From Pterobdella sp. o SKG-2022 (Eukaryota; Annelida; Clitellata; Hirudinida; Piscicolidae): a DNA stretch of 64,000 nt. The translations under genes and the position numbers were made by a program. Positions 13,101 to 24,744 of the stretch are shown piece by piece. Below the pieces are notes generated by a model that was not told the DNA's origin, did not search any database, and saw only the letters and a program-made list of their open reading frames with translations. The stretch is from assembly GCA_964035795.1 (NCBI GenBank), contig OZ038321.1, positions 26,576,544 to 26,640,543 on the forward strand. Direction: 5' to 3'. The first letter of the stretch is position 1, and the number at the start of each line of letters is the position of its first letter.

Positions 13101-16100
13101 GACTTGTCGTAACGTCCCACCATATGCCGAGACTCCAAGATCTATCGATGAATGGAAAAATTATGCAGCTTTGAAGAAAAGTTATTTCTTAAAACTTTCA
13201 ATTGTTTATATATGTGTAATTAAAATATTTGTCTCACTTCAATTAATTTACTGATGCTGCCAGACTCAACAAGGTTTTTCTGGGTTTTTGAAGCTGACAG
13301 TGGTTTTCAATTAAATAATTTAAACTTTATAAAGTCTTAAAAACTATAAAAACACACTAGTTCTACAAAGAAAAATAAATAAAAAGCTCGACCCCTAATC
13401 AAATTTTTTTTTTACACATCAAACATTGAAACAGGAAAAATAACATGGGGATTTGAGCTCCATGAGAACGTTCTCGAATGCTTTGTTCTCAGTCTCCATC
13501 TCCTTTAATCTGACCTTCAGATCCGTGTTTTCTTCGTACAGCACATTCATTCTCACCTTGGTACCAGCTACATCCCCGTTCTGTTGCGGTGAGGTTATTT
13601 TATTTGAAATTGTTATAGACAAATTTATTTCAGTATAAATAAGTGAAAATTGTAAAATAAAACTGTAGATTTTATCATATAATTCGAGGAATAAGTTATA
13701 ATACTCCATTATATAATTAAATGAATAAACTTTTTTTAAATATTTACTTTTAAAAATTTATGTTAGTTAGAAAGTTTAGAATATACTAAAATATGAATAC
13801 TTGTAAACCCTACAAACAACAACTTTTGAACCTTCCACACACAAACCCTCAATTTCCCACACCAACCCCCATCTTACCCTCTCCCCCTTTTGAACACTCA
13901 CCCCTTAACCCATAAACTTTTGCCACCAAACACTACTTTCCTCCCCTCTGAACACCAACCTCCAAAGATGCATCTTGCAGCTTTTGCTTGCTTGTGCCAC
14001 TCTTCAGTTCTTCCATGTATTCTTCCACTTTCTCCACATCCTCCACTGACAACCCCATCAACAAAGCTCTTTCAATTGTGGGAGGATAATGTTGACAGTG
14101 TTTTAAAAAGAACTTTGCAGTTTTATTAAAGAATTTTGAGTTTTAGTGGCTTTTTTACAACGGTTTAAGGTTGTTTTTTTGTTGCTTTCATTGTATGTTT
14201 TATATTATACCATGTTTTAAGTTTGAAAAAATTTTGATTATTTCATTGTTTCAACATCTAAATTTTAATTATATATACTCATATGAAGTTTCAATCTACT
14301 GAACTGTGCTAACTTACTGCTGAAGCTATGAGTGTTCAGAAATTTACTTAAAAATTGATTGTATACAGACAAGTTAGGTGCAAAAATATGGGAATATCTG
14401 AAGCCCCGTATCGTTTTATGAAAGTCTTTATACGGTACAAAAATGGAACTCTTGTTTTCTAATTTATATAACTTCAAAGAAAGCAACTAGGACGTTAAAT
14501 GGGCCCGAGTGCAAAAGTTCTTGTTAAACTGATTTACCAATCGAGTTTGTTAAGCAACATTATCAAGTGCATCTACCCCCTATCAGACACATCATAATTT
14601 CGTCCCAACCTCTGTCCCAAAGACTGAGTCATGACTCTCACTTGATTCTTCAAGTCCAACCTCTCATCCTCTAGGCGTTCAATCTGCAATTCATGTTTTT
14701 ATGCACAGTTCAAAATTTATATTTTAATTGTTTGCTAGCGTTTATTTTAATGGTTTTTAAAAGTGATATGAGGGCATGTTAACCACCGGTTACACCTCAG
14801 CTACATTCTTTGGCGATATGTGATGCATTTGGGGAACATTAGTAATGTATTATTATCTAAGTTGCTATTGTATTATATTACTCAAATTATTATTATATTA
14901 GTAGCCTGAAATTTCTATAAAAAAAATTATTTTTTCTAATGTGAATAATAATTTTGAGGCTAGTTATTCACGAATAGTCTAAAAGTCTTATTAGCTGTTT
15001 GTTTCAACCAAAGGATGACTTGCAATTGAATTGAAAGCTACGTGTTCTTATAATCTCTTATGTTTCGTTTCCTTTTATATCATCATCAATGATAATGATT
15101 ACAGCTATTGAAAATCAAGCCACACGAAGTAGTTAAAAAAACTCATAATAAAAATCCAAACCTCTTGTTGCAGAACTTTATTGAGCGATTTATCTTTCTG
15201 AACACTGAGTCCTTTGCGGTAGGCAGATCCTTCAATGCTGAAGGGCTGTTGCGGCTCCAGGCCCAGTCGGTCTCTCATATCCTCCACCTCATCACACAAC
15301 TCATTTATCTTTAACTCACAATTGTTGGCGTACTGAGTCAGGCTATGTATCATTCTGGGATTGGGGTTTATGAGAGATTTTAAAGGTTTTACTGGTTTTA
15401 ATATGAGTTTGTAACGATCACATGATTTAGATATTTTGGAGTTTGATGCCACTAAAACAATACTAGAATTGTCAGCATTAAAAATTGAGTTTATTTGACA
15501 AAGCATTTGAAAAAATGGATAAACAAAAAATTGAAAAGATTAAGGCTGAAAATATAGGAAGGTTGTAGACGTTACAAACAAATATGAAGCCACTGAATTT
15601 ATGGAATGTGGTTGATCCTTCTCATAAATAAACCAGCAATATAAATATGTGAATAAATTTAAGGAATAATATAAATAAATGAATCAATGAATAAAAGTGA
15701 GCTTTTTTGACATCTCACTTTTCTTTTTCGCTGCATTGACCTTCCAGCTGCTTGATTTCATCTACCGCTTCTGGCAAACCATACACTCCCTGCAAAATCA
15801 ATTGTTCAACTGATGCCAAAAAATATTTTTAAACTAGATATTCATAATTGTCAAATATAATTTGTAAATATTCATTTACAATATAAAAAATTTAGTTTCA
15901 AAATATTCATAAAAAAACAAAAATAGTTATAAACCGGCAAAAGCAACTATGAACATTTATTTATCATGCAAATATTTGTGAATAGTAGTAATAAATAACC
16001 AAATAGTTATAAATAGCTACTTGTTCATAGTTGGCCATCTTCGTGAGAGCCTCTCCCAACTTCTTCTCCTTGTGGGCCATTTCATCCTCTGTCTGCTTGC

Positions 16101-19100
16101 AGTTTATTGGTTATAATCATATATTGAAGTATAATATATTATTGGGAAAATAAAAAATCAACTGAATACTTAATAGTGCTATTCATAAAATACAAAGCTT
16201 TTCTCCACAAGGTTGAAACTTTCAATTGTGTCATATAACAAAAAATGAGTAAAAAAAACTTGCAACTTTTAAAAAGAAATAAAATAAAAACAAAAATAAA
16301 AAAAAGCGTTCACAATTTTCGCATTAAATAATGATTTGTGATAGACAATTCACGTGACCTGATGACACCTCAGCACCATCTCCTTAAGCTCCTCCTCTTT
16401 GAGCCGCAAGTTGTGTCTCAGTGACGTCACATCCTTGTTCAAGGTGGTCTCGTTATCGTTCTCTGAAGCGGTGTTTTATATGCGGAGATGTGTGTAGTTT
16501 AAATTTGTATTTTTGTAATGTTGAAGTGAATTTACTTATGCATTGTGAATAACTAGACTCCAAAAAGAAAATTTTTTTTAAATTAAAGCAAGTATATTGA
16601 ATTATATACAATAACCAAATAATGGAAATTCATTATCTCATTTATAAAAAAAGTTTCAAAATAACTACTTTTCTTCTAATGCCCCCTTCCTCCTGCCTCC
16701 CCCACTATTCAAACTATCTTGCTTTTGGAGGTTATATACCATATTAAACATTATATCCCACAACGTCACTTACTCTTTCCCATCTTCTGCATGACATCTT
16801 CCATGAAGATGGCGTTTTCTTCCAGCTCCTTTCTGCAGTCCTTCAACTCCAGGGTTAGAGACTGCAACTGGGTTTCCTTCCCTTCCAACACCTTCAAAAT
16901 TTCTATATTTGACAAGCTCAAGCATCTTGAGTAATTTAATATACTTTTTGGAGACGTTTTAGTTCATTTTCAATGATTAATTGAACTAAAAGCAATAACT
17001 AATTAAACTAATAAAAATGAAAAATTAGGCTAATAGCAATGGAAAGTTAAACTAAATCTATGAAAAAAAAACATCAAATCTCCCAGTATAATTTTAAACT
17101 GAATTTTAAATAGATTCATAGACACTATACTCGAAAGTTAAATCAACGATCTCTCATTTAGAATCACACAAGGCATATACGACCTTTTGCATTTGAACAA
17201 GAGCCGCATCTTCTTCAGGTAGGTTTTTGGCAAATATTTCACTCTTGAGCTTTGCATTCAACTCTTCCAACTTTTCAATCTTTACGTTTTTTTCATCCAA
17301 TAAATTCTGTCAAAAAATGATTTCAACTTAATGGTTATTCATGAAAACATGATAACGAATCCTAAAAAGCTTTCTATATATCAACATCAGCTTCAAGATT
17401 CATAAAAATACACGTTAACGTACTTATACTAATGATTCAGTAACTAAATGAATGCTAATGATAAGGATCCAACCTTCCATTCAACCATTTTTCCTTTAAC
17501 TTGATTCAGCATTTCATCATCCATTCGGGCTTTCAATCTCAACTTCTCTACCAGGTCTTCTATCTTATATGGTATAATGGATACAATTAAATTCTATCCA
17601 ATACAATGTCATAAAATATTGTGAAATAATAGAAAAATACAATAAAAAACCATAAAAATAGGTAGAAATACAATACAATATATAATAACTATACAATACA
17701 GAAGTATAATATACAAAACATGAATTAATACAAAACAAAATATGAAAATCCAATACACATAACGATAAATAACAAAGCTAATTAAAGTAATAATACACAA
17801 AAAAACAAAAATAAAACCCAAAACAATGTAAAAAATTTATACCATCATTCAATACTAATTCATCAACACTATCTGAAACCTGCAGCTTCAAGACAGAGTT
17901 CTCCTTAGCAAGTGTTTCAACTTCCGAAGAATCCTTATCCAGAGATTCCTGCATTGTTGGGGAACACAATATAATGTGGCTATAGAGAGTATTTACCATA
18001 ATAAAAAATATATTGATTGACTAAACTAGCCTATCAACAAAAACTATTTAAATCAAAAACTTTTATTAACTGAATAATGATACTTGATAATGTGAGTTCA
18101 ACTTACGAAAAGCTTCGTATTATTATTCAGTTAATAAAAGTGTTTGATTCAAATCGATTTTTTTAAATATAGTTTTTAAAAACATTCATATATCATAATG
18201 TTTTAGATCAACTATCAATCGCTCCATATTGGGGTTTTTTATAGCCCAACAGGTGTTTCCCAGGGCGCTTCTGTGTATTTAATTGTCGGCTTGCTCGGAT
18301 TTGAATCCGGTAACTTCAGATAATTACTCTAATGCTCTACAAAATGAATCATTATATATCAACAGTACTTGGGGGGTTTCCAAGTGTATTTTTTACCCCG
18401 TTGATGTCACAACTTTAAACAGTATCTGTATCACCTTGAGGGTTTTGTACTGCTCTGTAGCTAGTTCAATCTCCTTTTTTCCATCCACCAACTCCTTCTT
18501 TAACTCTTCTATTTCCTTCTCCATGCTGCTATTGTACTCGGCCAGTTTCTGTTGGTCGTGGTTATCGGGAGGTTAGTTTTTATAAATTTTCCCAGTCATA
18601 TTTTATCTATTTATCTTGAAATAACGGATAAAACTAAATATAAACAAAAACACAGTAATAATAACAAACACAAAGTACCGTTGGTTATAACGACGAATAG
18701 CGAAACATTTGATATTCTTCGACTTAAAGAGGTTATTGCCAACCTTGTTTTCATCGAGGGCTGAGCTCAAAAGTTCATTTTTGCTGTTGATCTTCTCCCT
18801 TAGTTGGTCATCGTTGTCGAACCTGCCAAGAATTACACGCCCAAGTTATTCAAATGCTTATAATGATGATATAAAAAAATTAAATTTACATCGTTTTTTG
18901 AAGCTTTTTTGCTATTTATACATTACGTAATGTATGTGGTGTTTTTTATGTCAACAATAACGAGATAGAACATTATAATAGAAATGATGCTTTTACGCGG
19001 AGCTTCAATAATGCTTTTTAATGAAATATTCAAAGAAAAGAATAAATAAGATTCATTCACAGGCAACGAGCATTGAAAGTAGCGTCGACCACAAAAATTT

Positions 19101-21040
19101 GTTGATCCCTAAGTTTGAAGTTTCACCAAAATTTAGTCTTTCTCTTAGAGTATAAACTCATTTAATACTGTCTATTTTATAAGTTAACTTCGGCATGATA
19201 ATACTGAAAGCAACAAGATAATAACAATGATAATCTACGAAATTTATTATATTGATAATGTAAACTACCCTTACGAAAAGCTTCGTGTCATTTAATAAAT
19301 AATTTGTGTTTTTTGTCCTTAATTTTAGATTCAGGCTGTTGTACTTCATTATTATAGTGATGTTTAGCCCATGGAGTTTCAAGATCATTTAATATATGTG
19401 TAAGATAGCCTAAGATAATAATAAGCTCATAGAATAACTTTGTGAAGATGTTCTCCTTTTGAGCTTCAAGTTGTTGTTGAGTGGTACGAAGATCACTTCT
19501 CGTCTGCTCATTCTTCACGCATGTGTTTAGTTATATTGTTTATTTTGTTATAACTTTTATATAATCTTAAGTTTATATATATATATTATTAATTTTTTAT
19601 ATTCAAATTTTTTTAATAATTAGCATTTAATAAGTTTCAAACTTTTTTCATATTCAAAATTTTAATTTTTCTATTAAATAGTTAAAATGAAACCCGTACA
19701 TCGATTCTAAGTTCCTCGATTTTCAGTTCATACTCTTCCACTGCAGCTTTGAGCTGTAGAGGTGAGGTTACTTCAATAAGTTGAGAATCGAAAATGTGCT
19801 AAAATTATATTAAGTAGAAAATTTTCTAATAGCTTCAATTTTTTCAAGATTCGGGTATTTCTAAAATATCGGGAATTAAGAGTTTTATTAAAAGTACACA
19901 TCTTTTTGATTTTATATCCAATATAGAATTTTGTAAAATGAAAAAACACATCTATAAAAAGCGATTTATAGCTTGATAAATTTAAAATAACAGTTAGGAC
20001 TTCAATGAAAATTGGTAAAGAGTAATTGATAACTTGCTCGGAGATTTCTCTCTCTTCAGCCAGTTTGTTGAGGGCATCCCTTAGGTCTCCCTGTTGGGCC
20101 AACAGTTGCTGTTCAAGATCTGTGTTCCTCCAATCCGCTCCAGAAAGCTTTCCACCCTGCTGTGAACAGGCTTATGGAAATTGCTAGATATTTTTATACA
20201 GAATCAAAAAATAAGTTTTATTGAAGCAAATAAAGTACGAAGCTTTTTGTAAAATTCGTGAAAATGTAAGGCAATTTAATGAAGGATTTGTGCATTTTGC
20301 GAGTCAATTGATTATTTTTTTGTCAAAATTTTGTTATTCAAAAGACTCTATTTCTATTTAAAATTTATTCAAAAGTAATTCATGTATGTCTGAAACAAAA
20401 TTTTTAAAAAGATAGTTTTCATCAAACTCAAAATCTTTTCTTAAATAATGACTAACATTATCAAGTGAGTAAATCCTACGCTACAATTTTTCATCAACAT
20501 CTAGTTTTTTCGAAAGAATATATATGCTTATTCAACACTTACTTGTTGATCCTTGTTTTTTTTCTTGAGGCTCTGTATTTCAAGCTTCAGGTCTTCTATT
20601 TCTCTGTCTTCATTCATCAATCATTAAAAATCGTGGTTTAGACTATCTAAAAGTAGAAATACTTTTTTGGGCTGCTTTTCTTCCATCTTTTTTGGCACTT
20701 TCTTTCATATGCTCTATAATTTCTTCGATCTGAAATTTTAAAACATTTTCAAAGATGTGAGATGCACTTTTAGAATGCATTTACTTCAGATCCTTTATGC
20801 ATCAGTACTGTTTGGGTCACTTCAAACAACTTTTTCAACTTGGAAGCATCTTCTTCATTATCCAGCGTGAACTTTCAATAATTTAAACATTAGAACTATA
20901 AGAAAATTATTTGCTATCATAATATTTTTTGTTAGAATAATAGTTGAAACCTCGATAAGACCATTATAAAGGTCAGTGACATCTTCACTGTATATCTCCG
21001 ATACATCTTTATCCATTATATAATCCCAAGTTAGAGCCAT
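1..21040 (-). CDS. CEP290: CEP290 orthologue, centrosomal/ciliary transition-zone coiled-coil protein (3' end outside window)
   Basis: Fifty-one coding exons give about 2,006 residues before the window edge; the human protein is about 2,480, so roughly the last fifth is missing. The protein is nearly all heptad-like coiled coil. Blocks that match human CEP290 in order include an N-terminal W-x-x-IM, GVYGLPEAVDEIK, RDRLGLEP, ARKIALLEMKELNERE and RRYAGSIPVYEQEHFNEAL. In other animals CEP290 bridges microtubules and membrane in the ciliary transition zone and gates protein entry to the cilium. The start is the ATG at 21040, in the same register as the human start and preceded by A/T-only sequence. 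Exon lists are in the three block entries. Every junction keeps the frame. Introns hold a foldback element, a hairpin element and a LINE relic. The orthology is firm; individual borders could be off by a few bases. Confidence 0.95.
7257..7438. repeat. Foldback (long inverted-repeat) element in a CEP290 intron
   Basis: Two arms of 74 bases (7257-7330 and 7365-7438) are reverse complements with only a few mismatches. The 34-base spacer (7331-7364) contains its own short inverted segments (AGCCTGGCTAACG...). Transcribed, the intron would form a very stable hairpin. The structure suits a foldback-type MITE, but no target duplication or transposase relationship was established. Confidence 0.85.
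7776..14683 (-). CDS. CEP290: CEP290 exons 18-33 (central third)
   Basis: Exons: 14577-14683, 13960-14068, 13445-13580, 13238-13293, 12977-13141, 12396-12551, 12090-12215, 11823-11915, 11447-11755, 11267-11347, 10889-10975, 10416-10502, 9345-9522, 8935-9218, 8556-8616, 7776-7873. Exon 18 runs past an early GTGAGA because the following residues (RVMTQSLGQR) still match human. Exon 26 carries an acidic, asparagine-rich insertion (about residues EENNANNESND to LNEEERQELFDGD) not present in human. Exon 30 contains a 38-base GT..AG stretch (NCLFTSFFLK region) that looks like a mini-intron; removing it breaks the frame, so it is kept. Exon 31 contains the hallmark LEMKELNERE after a serine/asparagine-rich linker. 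Confidence 0.88.
9970..10310 (-). mobile_element. LINE 3'-end relic (C-terminal part of a reverse-transcriptase ORF)
   Basis: The minus-strand frame around 10046-10300 reads SKLGIRDVEVVL, then MRWFGNVERS, then KPGRPKKTWNELIL. The R-W-F-G-x-V-x-R and G-R-P-K-K-T-W signatures are typical of the C-terminus of many invertebrate non-LTR retrotransposon proteins. The frame ends at a stop near 10046 and no upstream polymerase domain is present, so this is a 5'-truncated dead copy. It lies in the CEP290 intron between exons 29 and 30. The clade cannot be fixed from this fragment. Confidence 0.8.
10686..10772. repeat. Short inverted repeat in a CEP290 intron
   Basis: A 21-22 base arm near 10687-10708 (CTTGATTTTTATCGTAAAA) recurs as its reverse complement at 10751-10772, separated by about 43 A/T bases. 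It could be a degraded foldback element. Nothing else in the sequence shows a function. Confidence 0.7.
15162..21040 (-). CDS. CEP290: CEP290 exons 1-17 (N-terminal third)
   Basis: Exons, in transcription order: 20951-21040, 20785-20871, 20663-20729, 20543-20607, 20034-20159, 19700-19753, 19439-19512, 18744-18822, 18435-18548, 17880-17948, 17474-17563, 17184-17306, 16774-16891, 16359-16462, 16021-16092, 15719-15789, 15162-15354. Exon 2 ends LMHKGSE, next to the conserved LFEVTQ. Exon 11 carries MVEWK, matching the human VEEWK. Exon 16 begins GVYGLPEAVDEIK and exon 17 contains RDRLGLEP, two of the best conserved CEP290 blocks. For exon 10 the donor after LKLQ (17880) was preferred to a later in-frame one because it leaves no insertion relative to human. 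For exon 14 only the upstream AG avoids a stop codon. Confidence 0.9.
18046..18154. repeat. Hairpin element with 38-base arms (MITE-like), CEP290 intron 9
   Basis: Arms 18046-18083 and 18117-18154 are reverse complements with about three mismatches. The 33-base centre contains TTGATAATGT and ACTTACGAAAAGCTTC, the same signature found in at least four other places in this window in either orientation. The centre is therefore the conserved core and the arms vary. It lies between CEP290 exons 10 and 9. Confidence 0.8.
19246..19310. repeat. Copy of the AAGCTTTTCG hairpin family
   Basis: The plus strand reads TTGATAATGTAAACTACCC, then CTTACGAAAAGCTTCGTGT and AATAAATAATTTGTGTTTTT. This is the reverse complement of the copies at 36020 and 60050. 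It lies in the CEP290 intron between exons 8 and 7. Confidence 0.75.
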
Positions 21041-21349
21041 TTTATTATTTTTTCAAACTTTAAGATATTTGATAACTACTATTTCCATATAAAAATTGAA
21101 CAGTTTGTTTTGGAACATATATCAAGTATTTTGTATAAAAATTTAGTTTAATTACAAAGAAGTAAAAAAATTGGTAGATATTTATATAAAACTGAACAAT
21201 TGTGCCTAAAAATGAATAAAAATAGTTTGCGTTAACTGTGAACTTTATGTATCAATTGATAAATTTACAATTAGAAGAGCACAATTGTTAGCCGTTGTCA
21301 GGTAGTTTACAAGCGCTACACGTATAAATCTTTTAAAAAATAAATTCTT

Positions 21350-22507
21350 TTAAAAACATAAAAAAGATCTTTTTCCTTTTTCTTCTTCAATTGGTCTTTT
21401 TTCTATTTTCCAAAAGTTTCTAAAAATTGAAAAAAAAGTTAGTTTTATGTGAAAATATTTGTATAATTTTTTTGAAAAATAAAATAAAAGTTTGAATAAC
21501 ATTAATAATGTTTATTTATGAATCCCCAAAAAGAGTATTGATATAAATTCAAACATTGTCAACCTGATTGTTCTGACAAGTTCATGAAAAACCAAATGCA
21601 CATTCATTCCTGACATAATGTTCGTTTCAATGTAGGACAACCCCAACTTTCGTGACATTTCCAAGCCTTCCTCAGACGATACCTATCAACGTATTTAAAA
21701 GAAAGCATAAAAAATGCATTAAATTGAAATTTTTCAAATTTAAAAACGAAGAAAGACTTTTTCATTGAAATTACATTCACTTTCTTCATCTTCCATCGGA
21801 TCATCGAACATCAAATTTAGATCTTCGTCTTTTTTCTTGATGATATTACTGTTTCCTACCAAAACCATGGGAAAATAGGGGCGGTCTTTGTATTTCAAAA
21901 TAGACCAATACATTCCTAAAACTTCTTCAAAACTGGTGGATATATGAAAATTACTTTCAATGCATTAGAGTCCAATAGATTAAAAAGCAAAAATTGTTTT
22001 AAATTAATTTTACATTAAAATACATAAACCTACCTATGTCTGTTCTGCATAGAAAACACAAGCAAAAATCCATGACCTAATCTCATATGATGCTGTCTTG
22101 AAAGGTTGTACTCTTCCATGCCAGGTGTGTCAATTACTGAACAATTTTAAAAACTCCAACTTCATCATCTATTTTTAAATGCATATGCATATATCATTGC
22201 TAAAAAAAATTTTTTGAATCTCAAGAGTTTACTTTCAAGAGTAATTTCTTCACCATCCACTTTACATTTCTTTTTGTAAGTTTCCTCGACAGTGTTATCA
22301 ACATTTTGATCAGGTATCAGGCGTGACTAAAAATTGTTTAGAACATCATTAAACACCTCAAATAATCGGTTTTTAAAAATTTTCGAAAATAGCACTAACG
22401 TCTACAAATTTAGCAGCTAGTAAGCTCTTTCCAACTTTTGCTCCTCCAATTATAACAATTTTTATTGTACTCGGAAGAAAATTTTTCTGATAATAATTGA
22501 GGGTCAT
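21350..22507 (-). CDS. Ras-superfamily small GTPase (R-Ras/M-Ras-like), catalytically divergent
   Basis: Six exons (22400-22507, 22233-22326, 22034-22136, 21758-21932, 21564-21682, 21350-21419) give 222 residues, a usual Ras length. A P-loop GGAKVGKS (21-28) and a switch I threonine (VDNTVEETY, 45-53) are intact. Switch II is DTPGMEEY (70-77), so the positions equal to Ras Ala59 and Gln61 are Pro and Met. The usual NKxD base-specificity motif reads NSNI (129-132) and is followed by an acidic insertion. The SAK motif is NIM (181-183). GFLLVFSM, FPMVLVGN and NVHLVFHELVRTIR place it nearest R-Ras/M-Ras. There is no C-terminal CaaX box; the tail is basic (EEEKGKRSFLCF). The start is the only in-frame ATG before the P-loop. 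The exon 4 donor (GTCTTT at 21757) is weak but is the only one that keeps frame. It may bind nucleotide without efficient hydrolysis (inference). Confidence 0.82.
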
Positions 22508-23298
22508 TTCGCTTAAACTTTTTGTTTATCAACAAACTTGAAGCAGCGAAAAAATCGTGCAACCGCATTCCGTTTAAACAAACTTTTCTTGTATATAACA
22601 CACACTCCGGTGAGAAGACTATATAGCAACACACACTTGAGTTTCTAAGAAAAACTAGTTGAAATCTTTTATTACTTTAAATGAAATTCGAAATCTATAA
22701 ATTAAAGTGTTGAAAAGCATATGACAGCTAGTTAAAAATATCAAATGATAATAAATTAAAGTCATTCAAAATTTAAAAAGATTGGAAGGTACTGTTGAGA
22801 AATACCAAATAAACATGCTATCAAAAATACTACATCACTGCTAGCACAATAACTTAATAAACTAAAAAGCATTTAAATTTGATTTTGTACAATAAATAAA
22901 ACGTGTATAAAAATTTTGAAAATAGCAAACAAAAAAAGCATTACAATACGTAAAAACTATGTATAAAAACAAAACTAGCCAATGATTGCTAACATAAAGT
23001 GAAAAAAAAAGAAAAGATGAAATAATATATTATAAGCAAACAGTTTCTGTAGTGACTTCAAAAGGGATAAAACCAAACCATGATTTGTTGATAAAAAAAA
23101 ACCTACACCTTTGATCAGTCATATAGTTAATTAAGGAAGCCTACAAAAAGAAGATTTAAAAAATTACATTAAAACAAGTGTCCTAAAATAATTTTATGAA
23201 CTTTGTTTCAAGCAATAAATATGATTTGAATTGACCTAAATAAATAACATAAATTAAAAATCATTTTTTGTTCTGAAAATAAAAAAACCAGAACAAAA
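22508..23298. other. Intergenic region between PGAP4 and the GTPase gene
   Basis: About 790 A/T-rich bases holding the PGAP4 3' flank and the GTPase upstream region. No ORF, repeat copy or RNA gene was recognised. An open frame from 22634 runs into the GTPase first exon in a different reading frame and was not used. Confidence 0.6.
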
Positions 23299-24657
23299 TT
23301 AATAAAATTCTACTGCAGTTTTTGTGTGGCCAAGGGAAGAATGAAAGCCGATGTGAGTGACCGTGTTTGGTTCAACCAGGTATGAGACATACTGGCTATC
23401 GAGCATGTACTCATCAATTAAGATATCAATTGGGTTGTCATATTTAGAACCTACTGCAGATGAACTTGACAGATAGTCAAAAAGAAAATCTAAGTTGGAA
23501 GTCTTATAGAGGTTTGCTGGATAGCAACAAATTGGAGGCTTTCTCAAATGCCTCAAAGCTGGCAATAAAGTTCTCCATTGCATGATTGTAGTTCTGCCCA
23601 ACATCAAAAACATCAATGTAAAAGAGACACAAAGAAAAAAAAAACTTGAGTACACAAAATATAAATTCATTAAAAATTTTTTTTTGAAGAAAACTATTGT
23701 ATATATCTTGTAGAAATTTACTGTTAAAAATGTTGCTATGGAAGAACAAAAAACAGAGGTAAAAATAAGTTCTATGATTATACCAAACTCAAAACCATAT
23801 CCTCCCCATTTTGTGGGATAAAACAGTTTTATAAATAACCAATCTGTTTTTTGTACTTTATTTGAAGGTTTTCTTGAAAAAAAACTTGAAAAGAAATGTA
23901 TAAAAGTAAAAAAAACGTTTTCATTTAAAGATTTTGTTGAATTTAAATCTAAACTTTCATCATGTGGAAGATCAACATTAGCATGATGAAATGGCCATTT
24001 TTTATTTAAAAACTGAAGTTTTTCATTTATCACATAAAATATGTCAGAGTGGACCAAAGCATCATCTTGTAAAACAAAAATATATTTTGCGTTGTAGGCT
24101 TTTTTTGTTTCTTTCAAACAAAAATAGTAATCTGAAATTTCTTTTTGAAAAACATTGAGATGGCCAAACGATTTGTCTTTGATGCGTGATATGACATGAA
24201 AATTTTCAGACAATTTCAAAAGCTCTTTGTGTTTTGTTGGCTCCTTATTGACATTGCACAAAGTAATTGTTACGTTTGCATTTCTTAATGGACCGTACGT
24301 GGTGCTGAAGTTTTCAATAGATTGAAGCAAGTAAGCGACTGTTTGAACAAGGTAGCTATTTTGTTCTTTAGATCTTTTGACGGAAATAACAACCACGGAT
24401 ATGTCTACACCAAATCCAATATTTCTATTATGAGAATATTTGTCAAACGTTGTTTTCGAAACTGTTGATAAGTAATTAGTTGATTCATTATAACGACTTC
24501 TATTTTCCAGGTTAATTTCTTCCAAAATTTTTTTGTCATCGTCATTAAATTTGAAAAAGGCAGAATATGGTAGCAAAGGAGCTTCATAATAAACAATCAT
24601 AAAACATATAAGTGTTACAACAAAAAAATAAACTAGCACCTGCAATTTTTTTTGCAT
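23299..24657 (-). CDS. PGAP4: PGAP4 (TMEM246) orthologue, GPI-anchor N-acetylgalactosamine transferase
   Basis: One uninterrupted exon of 452 residues; the human protein is about 400. PGAP4 is a Golgi glycosyltransferase that adds the GalNAc side branch to GPI anchors. Seen here: an N-terminal signal-anchor helix (residues 5-24), a GT-A-like half with FVLQDDALVHSD (195-205; Asp198-Asp199 would serve as the metal-binding pair), then TDWLFIKLFYPTKWGGYG (271-288), two adjacent membrane helices (about 291-314 and 329-353), and a C-terminal half with CCYPANLY (377-384) and THIGFHSSLGH (434-444). A pair of membrane helices inserted in the catalytic domain is the known peculiarity of this family. 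A region at 230-270 is longer than I expect. Intronless, unlike its neighbours. It starts 87 bases after the RRS1 stop codon. Confidence 0.92.
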   Translation of the reverse strand: MQKKLQVLVYFFVVTLICFMIVYYEAPLLPYSAFFKFNDDDKKILEEINLENRSRYNESTNYLSTVSKTTFDKYSHNRNIGFGVDISVVVISVKRSKEQNSYLVQTVAYLLQSIENFSTTYGPLRNANVTITLCNVNKEPTKHKELLKLSENFHVISRIKDKSFGHLNVFQKEISDYYFCLKETKKAYNAKYIFVLQDDALVHSDIFYVINEKLQFLNKKWPFHHANVDLPHDESLDLNSTKSLNENVFFTFIHFFSSFFSRKPSNKVQKTDWLFIKLFYPTKWGGYGFEFGIIIELIFTSVFCSSIATFLTVNFYKIYTIVFFKKKFLMNLYFVYSSFFFLCVSFTLMFLMLGRTTIMQWRTLLPALRHLRKPPICCYPANLYKTSNLDFLFDYLSSSSAVGSKYDNPIDILIDEYMLDSQYVSYLVEPNTVTHIGFHSSLGHTKTAVEFY

Positions 24658-24702
24658 TCTTTACTTTTAAACATTTTGATAGAAATGGGTGAACTTTAAA
24701 AA

Positions 24703-24708
24703 TTTATT
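24703..24708 (-). promoter_or_regulatory. Putative polyadenylation signal of RRS1
   Basis: AATAAA on the minus strand, 37 bases after the RRS1 stop codon and about 46 bases before the PGAP4 ATG. If used, RRS1 mRNA would end inside the very short gap between the two genes. Confidence 0.5.
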
Positions 24709-24744
24709 TCAAAATAATTCCGACGATCAAAACAAAAGCCAAAT

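Noticed and set aside
17822..17948. Longer CEP290 exon 10 ending VSDSVDELVLND
   Set aside because: The shorter donor leaves LKLQ joined directly to IEDLVEKL as in human LQ-VQELTDLL; the longer form adds an unmatched insertion.
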